Made by a program: the position numbers and the translations under genes
Shown: piece by piece, positions 33,805 to 45,355 of the stretch
Layout: each line of letters opens with the position of its first letter
Position numbering within the stretch: position 1 is the stretch's first letter
Assembly (NCBI GenBank): GCA_023428905.1
Contig: JAEYWP010000021.1
Coordinates: forward strand, 1 to 64,000
Length of the DNA stretch: 64,000 nt
Direction of reading: 5' to 3'
Origin: Verrucomicrobiota bacterium
GTDB taxonomy: Bacteria; Verrucomicrobiota; Verrucomicrobiia; Opitutales; Opitutaceae
Notes under the pieces: generated by a model
Seen by the model: only the letters and a program-made list of their open reading frames with translations
Database searches by the model: none
What the model was told of the DNA's origin: nothing

Positions 33805-36090
33805 ATGCCCGATCAGGACGCGTTGCCCCCTTCCACGAAAAAACCGACTCGCGCCTGGCCGTGGGTCCTGTTGGCGATGGCCGGTCTGGGGGTGGGAGGC
33901 TATTATGCGGCGGATGGGCCCAACCGCTTGAAGGCGGCGGGTCTGGCCAAGGAAGCTCAATTGGCGCTCCTCTCCTCCGACTTCAAAACGGCGCTGACCC
34001 AGTATCGCCTGGCCCTCACCGCGCGCCCCACGGATTTTGAACTCCACCGCCACTACACCGAGGTGCAACGAAGTTGGGTCCGCACCCTTCTTCAGCAGCT
34101 CGAAGGCAAGTCCCACCGCGACGCGCATCTGCACCTGCAGGGAATCGAGGCGGAGTGGGTCCCGCTTCTGACGGAACCGCAGGTCGGCGAAGTCCGCCAG
34201 CGGGTCGGCGCGCACCGCGCCGGCTTTGCCCTGGAACTTCAGGCCTCTGTCGCGGACGCGACCAGGAAGGCGGACGAGGGGCTGCACGATGAGGCCTTGG
34301 CGCTTCTGCAGGCTCTTCTGCCCCACGCGGACTTGCTCCCTGAGCTCGCCCAGCAGGTTCGCGCCGTGCAGGTCGAGAAGGTCCGCAAGGTGATGACGCT
34401 GGCGGAAGACTACGTCGGTGCCGGCATGTACAAGGATGCGGCCCACGCGCTCAAGGCGGTGAGCGATCTCGCGCAAGGAGTTTCCGGATACGCCGAGTTG
34501 CTTGAGAAAAACCGGCGTCTCGACCTGGAGAACACCGTCGGGACCGCGCGCGATGCAGCCAAGAATGGCGAGTATGAGGACGCAGAAAGCTTGCTGAAGG
34601 AGGCGCTCGAACTTGGCGGAGCCCCCGACGACATCGAATCCCTTCGCCGCGAACTGATGAACACCGCCCGCCACAATGCCTCCCTCGGGCTGGTGCGTTC
34701 GATTCTCCGCGACAGCGTGGAGGGGGTGCGCTTGAACCTGGAGCACCTCCGCCGCCATGCGGGGTTGCCCGAGTCGGGAATCGTGCCGGAAGACCTCGCG
34801 GGCACGCTCCGGTTTTCCACCCTGATGGAGGCGCTCGGCAAACTCGGGATCGTGGGGGGCGAAGCGACCTCTGATTACCGGCTGGACGCGCACCTCGTGT
34901 ATTTGCTGGTGGACCGTTTTGAGGATACGGAGCCAGCGCGCGCCTTCCTGGCCGACGCCCTCCGCCACTGGAGCGCAGCCCAGGCCGCTGCGGGCCGTCC
35001 CGGCGTCGCTGCCGAGCTCCTGCGCCTCGCGCACACCTACGGCCATGCCGTCGATGCCGAGGCGCTCGCAACGCTCGAGGAGGCGATGCAGGCGCCCTAC
35101 CGGGATCTCGAAATTGTCATCCGACCTCCGGCCGCTTCACCGAAGCACCACATCGACGGGGATCTGGTGGCGCTCGCCTTGTCCAAGGGGTTGAACCAGC
35201 AGGCCAAGGGGTGGCCGCTGTTTCGCCTCAGTTCGGATAAAGCGCGGATGGAAACGCAGCCGCTGGAGCTGGAGCTGCGCTGCGAGCTGGTGGTGGACCA
35301 CAACGATTCCCCGTCCACCCAGACCCGCAGCGTGCAATACCAAAGCGGCACCCGCCGCTTGGTGAACGAACAGCGGCAGCGACTGTTCGCTGAGTCGCGT
35401 GCACTCGAAGCGCGCGCCCGCCAGGTCAGGTACGAGATCCAGGACCTTAACGCACGCTCGCAGGCGGCGTCGCAAGACCCCTACCTCAGTTACGAGCAGC
35501 GCGTGAGCGAGGTCACCGCGGCTGAACTAGCGGCGGTGGCAAAAACGATCGAGGCCGGGCGCCTCGAGCGCGAGTCCGGGGAAGCGGAGTCGGAAGCCCG
35601 GTCCCTGCCCGAGGAACTGCTGGAGCCGGTGTATTCCACGGAAAACTACAAGGTGATCACCCACCGCCACACCTACACGGCGGATTGGACGGTCCAGGCA
35701 TTCCTTGGCCAGACTCCCTTCGATGGGCAGTGGCACACCACCCAGGATGCCACCCGCCAGACGGAGGAAATCGTGGGCAACCATCGACGGGGTGTACCGG
35801 TGAAGAAGGAATCGCCGGTGGACCTGATGGCGGTGGGACGCGAACTCATGCTTGATCTTTCCAACGACACCCTGGCCTCAAAGGTCTGGTCGCACCTGCC
35901 GCACATCATCGCGGACCTGGTGGCGATCCGGGCTGACGCCGAAAAGCGGCCCAACCTGGAGTCCGCAGAGATCCTCTTCGGCCTGCGTGCCGCCTGGAAG
36001 CAGCGGACCGGGGTGGAGATCGACACCGAAAACGCGGAACGCGTCGTCCTGTTCGCCTTCCTGCCGCCCTTCGACGACAAGGACGCGTAA
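33805..36090 (+). CDS. Large N-terminally anchored helical protein of unknown function
   Basis: 761 aa. The ATG at 33805 gives MPDQDALPPSTKKPTRAWPWVLLAMAGLGVGGYYAA: one helix at about 17-35 and then an outside body. The body begins TPR-like (LALLSSDFKTALTQYRLALTARPTDFELHRHY), then long helices, an IVIRPPAASPK...HIDGDLVALAL strand-rich part at about 430-560, an acidic coiled coil (SEVTAAELAAVAKTIEAGRLERESGEAESEARS) and a C-terminal domain with NYKVITHRHTYTADW. I recognise no family. It is divergent from the small-gene/MerR group; the intergenic region is only 148 bp. Confidence 0.75.
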   Translation: MPDQDALPPSTKKPTRAWPWVLLAMAGLGVGGYYAADGPNRLKAAGLAKEAQLALLSSDFKTALTQYRLALTARPTDFELHRHYTEVQRSWVRTLLQQLEGKSHRDAHLHLQGIEAEWVPLLTEPQVGEVRQRVGAHRAGFALELQASVADATRKADEGLHDEALALLQALLPHADLLPELAQQVRAVQVEKVRKVMTLAEDYVGAGMYKDAAHALKAVSDLAQGVSGYAELLEKNRRLDLENTVGTARDAAKNGEYEDAESLLKEALELGGAPDDIESLRRELMNTARHNASLGLVRSILRDSVEGVRLNLEHLRRHAGLPESGIVPEDLAGTLRFSTLMEALGKLGIVGGEATSDYRLDAHLVYLLVDRFEDTEPARAFLADALRHWSAAQAAAGRPGVAAELLRLAHTYGHAVDAEALATLEEAMQAPYRDLEIVIRPPAASPKHHIDGDLVALALSKGLNQQAKGWPLFRLSSDKARMETQPLELELRCELVVDHNDSPSTQTRSVQYQSGTRRLVNEQRQRLFAESRALEARARQVRYEIQDLNARSQAASQDPYLSYEQRVSEVTAAELAAVAKTIEAGRLERESGEAESEARSLPEELLEPVYSTENYKVITHRHTYTADWTVQAFLGQTPFDGQWHTTQDATRQTEEIVGNHRRGVPVKKESPVDLMAVGRELMLDLSNDTLASKVWSHLPHIIADLVAIRADAEKRPNLESAEILFGLRAAWKQRTGVEIDTENAERVVLFAFLPPFDDKDA

Positions 36091-36173
36091 TCACTGTGCG
36101 GCTACAGAGCGGCGGTGACTGCGCGCTGCAGCGGTGCAGCGAGGGCGTGCGGGTTGACGCCGCCCTCTGTTTC

Positions 36174-37046
36174 TCAGACGAGACCGCCGTTGGCAAAGAG
36201 GGTCTCGCCGTTGACCCACGCGCCGTTTGACCCCACGAGCGCGGAGATCACGTTGGCGATGTCCTCCGGCTCTCCAATGCGGCCGTGTGGCGTTCTCTGC
36301 GCGAACTGCGCGATATCCTGCTCGGTCCGCCCGGGCGCGTTGAGGAAGAGCGGGGTTGCGACGACGCCGGGAGCGACGGCATTGACTGAGATCTGTCGCC
36401 CGCGCAGTTCCTTTGCCAGGCAACTGGAGTAGATTTCCAGCGCCGCCTTGCTGGCCGCATAGGGCCCGTACGTGGCGGTACGCAGCTTGGTGATACTCGA
36501 CGAGAGCGAAATGATCCGTCCGCCGTCGCGCACACGTCGTGCCGCCTCACGCAGGACGTTAAAGCCACCCTTCAGGTTTACCGCGATGACGTGCTCGAAA
36601 TCCTCGTCGGTCATGCTGGCAAAAGGCGCGAGGCGCATCACCCCCGCATTGTTGATCACCACGTCCACCCCTCCAAAGCGCGTTTCAGTTTCTTCGAAAA
36701 GCCGGGTGACATCCGCCGGTCGGCTGACGTCCGCACCCACGGAGATCGCCTTTGCTCCTGCTGCTTCAAGCTCACGCACGACGTTGGCCGCCAGGTCGCG
36801 ATTTTTGACATAGTTAACCGTGACGGAGAACCCGTCCCGCGCGAGGCGACGGGCGATGGCCGAGCCGATTCCGCGGGACGAGCCGGTCACAATCGCGACG
36901 CCGCCGTGGGTGGGCGTCGCCGTGCCGGCGGCCCCGAGGTTTTGTGGCAGCGTTGCCAGTGCCAGTGACCCGAGTGCCAGGCTGGCCACGGCCTGACGGC
37001 GGCTCAAGAGGGGAGAGGTCGACGGGAGGGGAGCGGAAGGAGTCAT
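36174..37046 (-). CDS. SDR oxidoreductase with Tat-like leader
   Basis: 290 aa. The leader has SRRQAVASLALGSLALATLPQ, a twin-arginine-type signal with A-x-A near 37-40, so it may be exported folded with its cofactor. The SDR body shows VTGSSRGIGSAIARRLA, NNAGVMRLAPF, catalytic Ser in ISLSSSITK and YAASK, and a C-terminal GSNGAWVNGETLFANGGLV as in FabG-like enzymes. It is divergent from the HxlR regulator 276 bp away, which probably represses it. Confidence 0.9.
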   Translation of the reverse strand: MTPSAPLPSTSPLLSRRQAVASLALGSLALATLPQNLGAAGTATPTHGGVAIVTGSSRGIGSAIARRLARDGFSVTVNYVKNRDLAANVVRELEAAGAKAISVGADVSRPADVTRLFEETETRFGGVDVVINNAGVMRLAPFASMTDEDFEHVIAVNLKGGFNVLREAARRVRDGGRIISLSSSITKLRTATYGPYAASKAALEIYSSCLAKELRGRQISVNAVAPGVVATPLFLNAPGRTEQDIAQFAQRTPHGRIGEPEDIANVISALVGSNGAWVNGETLFANGGLV

Positions 37047-37186
37047 GGTAGGGATGATTTCGTTTTCGTGCCGCGCTTCGGAGATATGGTTTTCGGTTGG
37101 AACCTGCGACGGGCCGAAGCCGGCACCCGTCGACGGAGCATAAGCCGAACGGGGCGTTGGCGGAAGGAGGCACCTTGTTGTCCGTT

Positions 37187-37204
37187 ACTTACCCGCGGGT
37201 GAGT
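37187..37204. promoter_or_regulatory. Candidate HxlR operator
   Basis: Near-perfect palindrome ACTTACCC GC GGGTGAGT (one mismatch per arm), extended by looser symmetry to GTTACTTACCC / GGGTGAGTTAT. It is 118 bp before the HxlR start and 141 bp before the SDR start in the shared control region. HxlR operators are short palindromes of this kind; the link is inferred. Confidence 0.5.
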
Positions 37205-37321
37205 TATTTGAAGGGAACGCGCTTAAGGCGGTTTTTTCCGGTATCTTTTTTTAACGTACCAAGCGGGCGGTGGCCCTTCGGTGAGCTTGCGTTAGCAGGT
37301 CGCCGAGATTCTGTGCGTCCC

Positions 37322-37750
37322 ATGCCGATCAATCTGGCCGCTCATCTTGAGGTGCAAAAGCAGCTCGCGGAGGCGGAGCCGGCAGATCCCCGCGTCGAGG
37401 CCATGGTGACCGACGTGATTGGACGCATCGCCGACAAGTGGACCATGGTGGTGCTCGATGTGCTTGCCGAGCACGGGGAGCTTCGCTTCAGCGAGGTGGA
37501 ACGGCATGTGGGCGGCATCAGTCAAAAGATGCTCTCGCAAACGCTGCGGGGGATGGAGCGGGAGGGGTTGCTTGTCCGCACCGTGCACCCCGAGGTGCCT
37601 CCACGCGTGGAGTATCGATTGACGGACCTCGGCCTTACTTTGGGGGCGGCGTTTTGCGGCGTGTGGATCTGGGCCGAGCAGAATCTTGCGCGGATCGAAG
37701 CGGCGCGCGCGGCCTTCGACCGAGGGAAAACTCGGAGGCGTCGCCGTTGA
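37322..37750 (+). CDS. HxlR-family transcriptional regulator
   Basis: 142 aa. The ATG at 37322 begins MPINLAAHLEVQKQLAEAEP. Winged helix at about 35-115 with the family's VTDVIGRIADKWTMVVLDVLAEHGELRFSEVERHVGGISQKMLSQTLRGMEREGLLVR and PPRVEYRLTDLGLTL. No Cys is placed at the HypR/YodB position, but one Cys (AAFCGVW) lies near the end of the domain. It is paired divergently with the exported SDR. Confidence 0.93.
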   Translation: MPINLAAHLEVQKQLAEAEPADPRVEAMVTDVIGRIADKWTMVVLDVLAEHGELRFSEVERHVGGISQKMLSQTLRGMEREGLLVRTVHPEVPPRVEYRLTDLGLTLGAAFCGVWIWAEQNLARIEAARAAFDRGKTRRRRR

Positions 37751-37812
37751 GTCCGACGCTTCCCAAAGCGCTCGCTTGTGCCGCGGGGCGCTGGCCGTCA
37801 TGCTGCGGGGAC

Positions 37813-38460
37813 ATGCTTCACCACCCCGATGAGCAGTTCGATCACGCGGTGCTCGATCTGATCGAAAACAGTCCGACCGGCGCGGTCCCCCATACCCCCA
37901 CGTACCAGGATGCCCTGCGACGGCTCTCCGCCTCGTTCCAGGTGTATCCCAGCGCCGATCATCCCGGCGCCTATGTCACGGCGCGATCGCTTGCCGGCCG
38001 CGCTTCGTTTTTCGCCGAAAACCTGGACGTGCTCTCAAACGGCGACGTCGACGCGATCGAATCGAACACCGCTGTCTTTGAGCGTTATGTCCGCAGCCTG
38101 TCTCCGGCGCTGCAGCCCAAGGCCCAGGCACTCCTCGCCACCGTGGCGGGGAAACCGGCGAAACATCGCGCCAAACATGGGTTGGTCGCGTCGCATGATC
38201 CCGTGCACACCCTTTTCCTGGTGCCCGGTTCGGGGGCGCATCCCGGGCTGCCCGGCAATTATCTTTTTGGCTTTCTCGCCGAAAAAGGGATGGCGGGCGC
38301 GGGGACAGACTGGTCACTGCACCTGCATGATCGCGAGGACGGCGATGCCACCTGGCATTCAGCGAAGCTGCAGGAGGCAATCACGCTTTTGCAGGAGCTG
38401 ACGGCATCCGCCCCGTTCCACATGCGTGAACTGGAAGCGTTCGGTTTTGTCGTCGGTTGA
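37813..38460 (+). CDS. Conserved-looking protein of unknown function
   Basis: 215 aa; not recognised. The ATG at 37813 starts MLHHPDEQFDHAVLDLIENS; the frame extends upstream through hxlR antisense-phase sequence and is not used. Helical N-terminal part (TYQDALRRLSASFQVYPSADH) and a C-terminal glycine-rich stretch, HTLFLVPGSGAHPGLPGNYLFGFLAEKG, followed by a helix (LQEAITLLQELTASAPFHMRELEAFGF). No signal peptide or TM. It follows hxlR by 63 bp and may be co-transcribed. Confidence 0.7.
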   Translation: MLHHPDEQFDHAVLDLIENSPTGAVPHTPTYQDALRRLSASFQVYPSADHPGAYVTARSLAGRASFFAENLDVLSNGDVDAIESNTAVFERYVRSLSPALQPKAQALLATVAGKPAKHRAKHGLVASHDPVHTLFLVPGSGAHPGLPGNYLFGFLAEKGMAGAGTDWSLHLHDREDGDATWHSAKLQEAITLLQELTASAPFHMRELEAFGFVVG

Positions 38461-38557
38461 GCCTCTGGTCGCACGCGGCGGGGCGCGCGGCACCGTGATG
38501 GTGCGGGTGATACGCGTTGGGCGTGTACCCGCGTGCCGGTTCAGGCCGGCGGTGTGC

Positions 38558-38824
38558 TCAGAAGCTTGGCATCGCCACCACAAACGCGCCCTCGGGCAGG
38601 TTGTGGACCATGCCGCCCTCCCCATAACTGGTCCAGCCGGAGGCCAGCAGCTTGGGATAGATCCGCCGCCAGTCCTGGCGTGTGATGTCCACCACCACGC
38701 TGCGGTAGTCGGGGCCGTGGGCATCCGGCTGAAGCTCGCCGACGAAGGCATTTCCGCCATTCGCAGAAGCGATGGAGTCGAGCTGATGGATGAGTGCCGT
38801 GGCGGCTTGGACGGGGTAGGACAA
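38558..38824 (-). CDS. Small unknown protein
   Basis: 88 aa, MSYPVQAATALIHQLDSIASANGG at the start, then NAFVGELQPDAHGPDYRSVVVDITRQDWRRIYPKLLASGW and YGEGGMVHNLPEGAFVVAMPSF. It looks a real compact alpha/beta protein with GC-rich third positions, but I know no family. A longer start in frame is not supported. It is convergent with the 37813 gene (97 bp) and lies 90 bp downstream of the histidine kinase on the same strand. Confidence 0.6.
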   Translation of the reverse strand: MSYPVQAATALIHQLDSIASANGGNAFVGELQPDAHGPDYRSVVVDITRQDWRRIYPKLLASGWTSYGEGGMVHNLPEGAFVVAMPSF

Positions 38825-38914
38825 AGGGCGGAAGAGGGCTTGTCGGTAACATCGACACGTTGTGCGTTCACTTCAGGCGAAACGGCACCCGATTTTGATC
38901 GAGGCGGCGCTCCG

Positions 38915-41725
<2,811 letters not shown>

Positions 41726-41783
41726 GCGTCGCGGACGACCGGAAGCGCGGCCACAGCTTTATCGGAAGAAAGGGGCGCGGGCT

Positions 41784-43160
41784 TTAGCCCCGGCTTGCAT
41801 CGATCGCGCCGTCGTCGGCGGCGGGCGGGGTCCCCGGGACGGCCTTTTCGCCCTCGGCGCCACCGGTGGCGCGGGCGAGTTCCGTCAGGGCGGTGGCGAT
41901 CCTGGCCGCCTGGTCCTGGAGGGTGGCGGCGGCGGCGGCCATCTCTCCCGAGCGGGCGCTGCTTTCCTGGGAGCTTTTTTCAATGCGCTGCACGGCGGTG
42001 GCGATTTCCGAGATGCCGGTGTTTTGCTCCGCCGCTCCCGTGCAGACATCGCGGACAACCACGTCCAATTGGCCGAAAAGGGCGGTGCCCGAGGTGATTT
42101 TGCCCGTGATTTCGCCGGCCACGGTGCGGCCCTCCTCGGTGTCGCGGGAGGCGGTGTCGATCAGCTCGGTGGTTTCGCGGGCGGCGGCGGAGGCCCGGGC
42201 GGCGAGCGCACGCACCTCGCTGGCCACCACCGCGAAACCGGCACCGGCCTCGCCGGCGCGGGCGGCCTCAACGGCGGCATTGAGCGCGAGAATATTGGTC
42301 TGAAACGCGATGTCCTCGATATTCCGAGCGATTGTCGTAATCGCGGCGCTGGAGGCGCCGATCCGCGTCATCGTATCGTTCACGCGGGAGCTGGACGCCT
42401 CCATTTGCCGCAGAGCGCCCTGCATGCCGGCAAGCTGTTGCTCCCTTGCCTGGCTGAGCTGGCTGGCGCTGCGCGAGGACTGGGCGGAGAGTTCGTGCAA
42501 GGTGGCGCTGATCTCTTCCACCGAGGCGGCCTGGGCGCTGGCCTGGTCTGCGACCGCGGAGCTGGCGGCGCCGAGTGCCGATGCGGTGTCGCGCAGGCTG
42601 TTCCCGGCCTCGTTCAGCTGCCCGAGCGCCTCGGCGACGCCGATCACATAGGAGCGGAAGACGCGCGCGAGGAACATGCCGGGGACGGCGGCGAGCACGA
42701 CAAAGAGCGCGTGTATGCAGAGTGTCCAGAGGGTGGGCTCGTAGTTGAAAAGTCGATCCGGCGCCCAGAAGAAAAAGGCGACGTGGTGAACGGCGGCGGT
42801 GGCTGCTCCGATCAGGACCACGGAGGGCGCGCCAAAGATGGCGAAGAGGGGAATGAGAACGAAGATGTGGAAGTGCATTTCGATCATCCCGCCGGAGAGG
42901 TGGATCAGCTGCGCGCTGTAGGCGATGCCGGCCACGCCGATCGACAGGGCGGACAGCAGGCTGCCGCGCTGAAGCCGGTGGAGCAGGGCCGGACCCGCGG
43001 CAATGCCGAGGGCGATGAGCAGATGCTCGAGTGGCGCGTGACCCCAGTGGGCGGCGAGCGCGGCTAGCACGGGCACGTGCAGCGCGTAGGCGGCGAGGAA
43101 CCAGAGGGAATAACGCGCGATGTGACGTTCGCGGTGCGAAAGGGAAGGATTGACCATCAT
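41784..43160 (-). CDS. Methyl-accepting chemotaxis protein with polytopic sensor
   Basis: 458 aa. Six hydrophobic segments in the first 190 residues replace the usual periplasmic domain. They include GGMIEMHFHIFVLIPLFAIFG and AAVHHVAFFFW, with clustered His residues near the membrane (HFH, HH). The signalling domain follows with a hairpin tip, NIEDIAFQTNILALNAAVEAARAGEAGAGFAVVASEVRALAARA, identical in layout to other MCPs. The start codon overlaps the stop of the upstream gene (ATGA). It probably acts with CheA/CheW elsewhere. The membrane sensor resembles those thought to detect small or membrane ligands. Confidence 0.93.
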   Translation of the reverse strand: MMVNPSLSHRERHIARYSLWFLAAYALHVPVLAALAAHWGHAPLEHLLIALGIAAGPALLHRLQRGSLLSALSIGVAGIAYSAQLIHLSGGMIEMHFHIFVLIPLFAIFGAPSVVLIGAATAAVHHVAFFFWAPDRLFNYEPTLWTLCIHALFVVLAAVPGMFLARVFRSYVIGVAEALGQLNEAGNSLRDTASALGAASSAVADQASAQAASVEEISATLHELSAQSSRSASQLSQAREQQLAGMQGALRQMEASSSRVNDTMTRIGASSAAITTIARNIEDIAFQTNILALNAAVEAARAGEAGAGFAVVASEVRALAARASAAARETTELIDTASRDTEEGRTVAGEITGKITSGTALFGQLDVVVRDVCTGAAEQNTGISEIATAVQRIEKSSQESSARSGEMAAAAATLQDQAARIATALTELARATGGAEGEKAVPGTPPAADDGAIDASRG

Positions 43161-43702
43161 GGCGCAGAAGAGGGGAGGGGGCGGCAGCCGATCGGCACGG
43201 TCGGGGGGAGGCTTTGGCCGCGTGCGGTGGCGGAAAGGAGGGCCGTCGTGAGGAGGGCGGCGCCCGGTTCCTCCAGCCCGCGGGAGTCGTAGGTGCCCGA
43301 CCACCTCTGTTCGCCCGTCGGAGCGTACACCTGGAGGAGGGAGCCCCTCGGGCCGCCCGACTCGGTTTCGCGCGAGAACTGCCATCCTGCCTGGGCGAGG
43401 CGCTGTTCGAGCGGAACGGCATTGCCCTGCAGGATCAGGCGTTGCCCCCGACGTTCGAGGGTTGGGGTGGCGGCGAGGAGGGAAACCACTGCGGCGGCGG
43501 AAGGCTCGCGCAGGTCGAGGCGGTGGACCGCCTCCCACCCCGCCGAGAGCGGGGGGAAAACGACATCGGGCGTTGGGTTGCCCGAGGGAGGAGGGTGGTG
43601 TGCTCCCAGCCAGGCGACCAAGGACAAGGCCGCAGCCACCCATCCGCCAAAAACGAAGGCGGAGGCGCGCGAGCGAAAGGCGTGAACGTGGGAGGGCGGC
43701 AT
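43157..43702 (-). CDS. Small membrane-anchored protein upstream of the MCP
   Basis: 181 aa. One N-terminal helix (ASAFVFGGWVAAALSLVAWLGAHH, about 13-36), then an outside-facing soluble domain (HRLDLREPSAAAVVSLLAATP, RLILQGNAVPLEQRLAQAGWQFSRE, VYAPTGEQRWSGTYDSRGLEEPGAALLTTALL). Family unknown; RWSGTYD resembles the ends of thioredoxin-like proteins. It shares the ATGA overlap with the MCP start, so it is likely part of that sensory unit. Confidence 0.65.
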   Translation of the reverse strand: MPPSHVHAFRSRASAFVFGGWVAAALSLVAWLGAHHPPPSGNPTPDVVFPPLSAGWEAVHRLDLREPSAAAVVSLLAATPTLERRGQRLILQGNAVPLEQRLAQAGWQFSRETESGGPRGSLLQVYAPTGEQRWSGTYDSRGLEEPGAALLTTALLSATARGQSLPPTVPIGCRPLPSSAP

Positions 43703-43877
43703 TCTCGGTCGAAGAGGCGGCCCGCGTTACATCGACTCCCTGCGACCGCGGTTTAGCCGGCTCGCCTGCCTCGCCCTCACCCTACTCCACCGCAACGGGT
43801 TGCGCGTTCCGGACGGCCCGGGCGAGCGATCGGCGGGAAACGCGCCGCGTATTCGTCGCCCGGTGACGCCGCGAAGC

Positions 43878-43898
43878 GCCGGGGCGGTTTGCCCCGGC
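43878..43898 (-). terminator. Hairpin after the hydrolase gene
   Basis: Perfect 8-bp stem GCCGGGGC / GCCCCGGC with loop GGTTT, 20 bp beyond the alpha/beta-hydrolase stop. No T tract, so terminator function is uncertain. Confidence 0.55.
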
Positions 43899-43918
43899 AC
43901 CTTCCTGCACCGCGGGTG

Positions 43919-44704
43919 TTATTTGCCGGCGTTGGCGGCTGCTTCCAGGATCACGCGAGCCACGGCCTCGGGCTGGGAGAGGAAGGGCACATGGCTGGCG
44001 TCCACCTCGCTCACCCGGGCGCCGATCCGTTCCGCCATGTGGCGCTGCAGCTCCGGTTTGATCGCGCGGTCGCCGGTGGCAACGAGGTAGTAGGACGGAA
44101 TGTCCTTCCAGGCCGCAGCTTCCACGGACTGCGCGAACGCGCTGCCCGCGATCGGCTTTTGGGTCGCCGCCATCACCGCTGCGTCCTCGGGAGACACATC
44201 GTGGGCGAAAACCGCGTGGAGTTTGGCGGGATCGATGGAGAGGAATCCGGCGGAGTCGGGGACCAGGGCGGGGCCGAGGTCCGCGGGTCCGAAGGCGTTG
44301 TAGAGCTCGCCGAGGACTTCGCCGGCCTCCGGGGCAAAGGCGGCCACATAAACCAGCGCCTTCACCTTGCTGCTGCCTGCGGCGGCGCCGGTGATGACCG
44401 CGCCCCCGTAGCTGTGGCCCACCGCGATGACCGGTCCGGGCTGGCTCTCGATAGCCCGCCGGGTGGTTTCCACGTCGTTGGCCTGCGAAGTGAGGGTGTT
44501 TTGGACGGCCACCACCCGGTAGCCCTTTTGTTGCAGCAGGGGGATGACCCGGGACCAAGCCGAGCCGTCGGCGAAAGCACCGTGCACGAGCACGATGGAG
44601 GTGGGGGCGGCGGGCTGGGCCGGAGCGGCGGGCGCCTCCGCTGCAGGGAGCGGAGCGGAGGAGAGGGCGAGAGCGGCGGCGGCGGAGAGCAGGGAGGATT
44701 TCAT
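43919..44704 (-). CDS. Exported alpha/beta hydrolase
   Basis: 261 aa. The ATG at 44704 gives MKSSLLSAAAALALSSAPLPAAEAP, a signal peptide, then a Pro/Ala linker. Hydrolase core: IVLVHGAFADGSAW (oxyanion), VIAVGHSYGGAVITGAA (nucleophile Ser), an acid in VATGDRAIKPE and the His in EVDASHVPFLSQPE. Similar proteins are annotated as esterases of the AB-hydrolase-6 type. It is divergent from the OhrR-like gene 168 bp away, so it is probably under its control. Substrate unknown. Confidence 0.9.
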   Translation of the reverse strand: MKSSLLSAAAALALSSAPLPAAEAPAAPAQPAAPTSIVLVHGAFADGSAWSRVIPLLQQKGYRVVAVQNTLTSQANDVETTRRAIESQPGPVIAVGHSYGGAVITGAAAGSSKVKALVYVAAFAPEAGEVLGELYNAFGPADLGPALVPDSAGFLSIDPAKLHAVFAHDVSPEDAAVMAATQKPIAGSAFAQSVEAAAWKDIPSYYLVATGDRAIKPELQRHMAERIGARVSEVDASHVPFLSQPEAVARVILEAAANAGK

Positions 44705-44871
44705 GGTCGTGTTGTTTTTTTGGTTAAGCGCCTCGAAGCAGGACCGGGAGGCCGGTGCTTCGATTGAAAACAACTATATCGTGCGCAATCGGTATGACCA
44801 GATAAATTGTTCGCAACCTAATTTGACTTAATGCGGTTGAACGATTTAGGTGCGAAGAAATCTCCCCCAAC

Positions 44872-45336
44872 ATGGCTGCCACCTCGCCCCCCTGTTCGCT
44901 CCAGCGCCTGCTCTGTCTTGACCTGTACGCCGCCTCGCGCGCCGTCATCAAAGCTTACGGTCCTTTGCTGGCCAAGATGGAACTTACTTACCCTCAGTAT
45001 CTTGTGATGTTGGCGCTCTGGCAGCAGGCGCCCCTTACCGTCTCGCAACTTGCAGCCCACCTCAGCCTGGATTCGGGCACCCTCTCCCCGCTGCTGAAGC
45101 GGCTGGAGGCTGCCGGGTTGGTCAGCCGCACGCGCAGTCGGAAGGACGAGCGGGCCGTCGCGATCGGTTTGACCGAAAAAGGTCGGGCGCTGGAGAGCCA
45201 GGCGAGCGGGGTGTGCGGGAAGATCGGGGAGGTTTTCGGCCTGCCCGGGGCGGAGATCGCACAGCTGCAGGGGACACTCCGGGGCATTGAGGCGCGGATG
45301 GAAAAAGCCCTCGACGAGGGTCTAGGCACCCGTTGA
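44872..45336 (+). CDS. OhrR-type MarR peroxide/organic-hydroperoxide sensor
   Basis: 154 aa. The core SLQRLLCLDLYAASRAVIKAYGPLLAKMELTYPQYLVMLALWQ matches OhrR, with Cys15 and Tyr19/Tyr29 in the same register as the redox Cys and its two hydrogen-bonding tyrosines in Bacillus OhrR. The winged helix follows (LTVSQLAAHLSLDSGTLSPLLKRLEAAGLVSRTRSRKDERAVAIGLTEKG). Cys8 and Cys112 may serve in the two-Cys mechanism. A repressor acting on the divergent hydrolase promoter is inferred; the usual Ohr peroxidase gene is not adjacent. Confidence 0.92.
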   Translation: MAATSPPCSLQRLLCLDLYAASRAVIKAYGPLLAKMELTYPQYLVMLALWQQAPLTVSQLAAHLSLDSGTLSPLLKRLEAAGLVSRTRSRKDERAVAIGLTEKGRALESQASGVCGKIGEVFGLPGAEIAQLQGTLRGIEARMEKALDEGLGTR

Positions 45337-45355
45337 GCGGCGAGCCCGGACCGTG

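Noticed and set aside
44761..44830. OhrR operator palindrome
   Set aside because: Only a loose GCGCAAT...ATTGTTCGC symmetry with a long gap was found, too weak to annotate.
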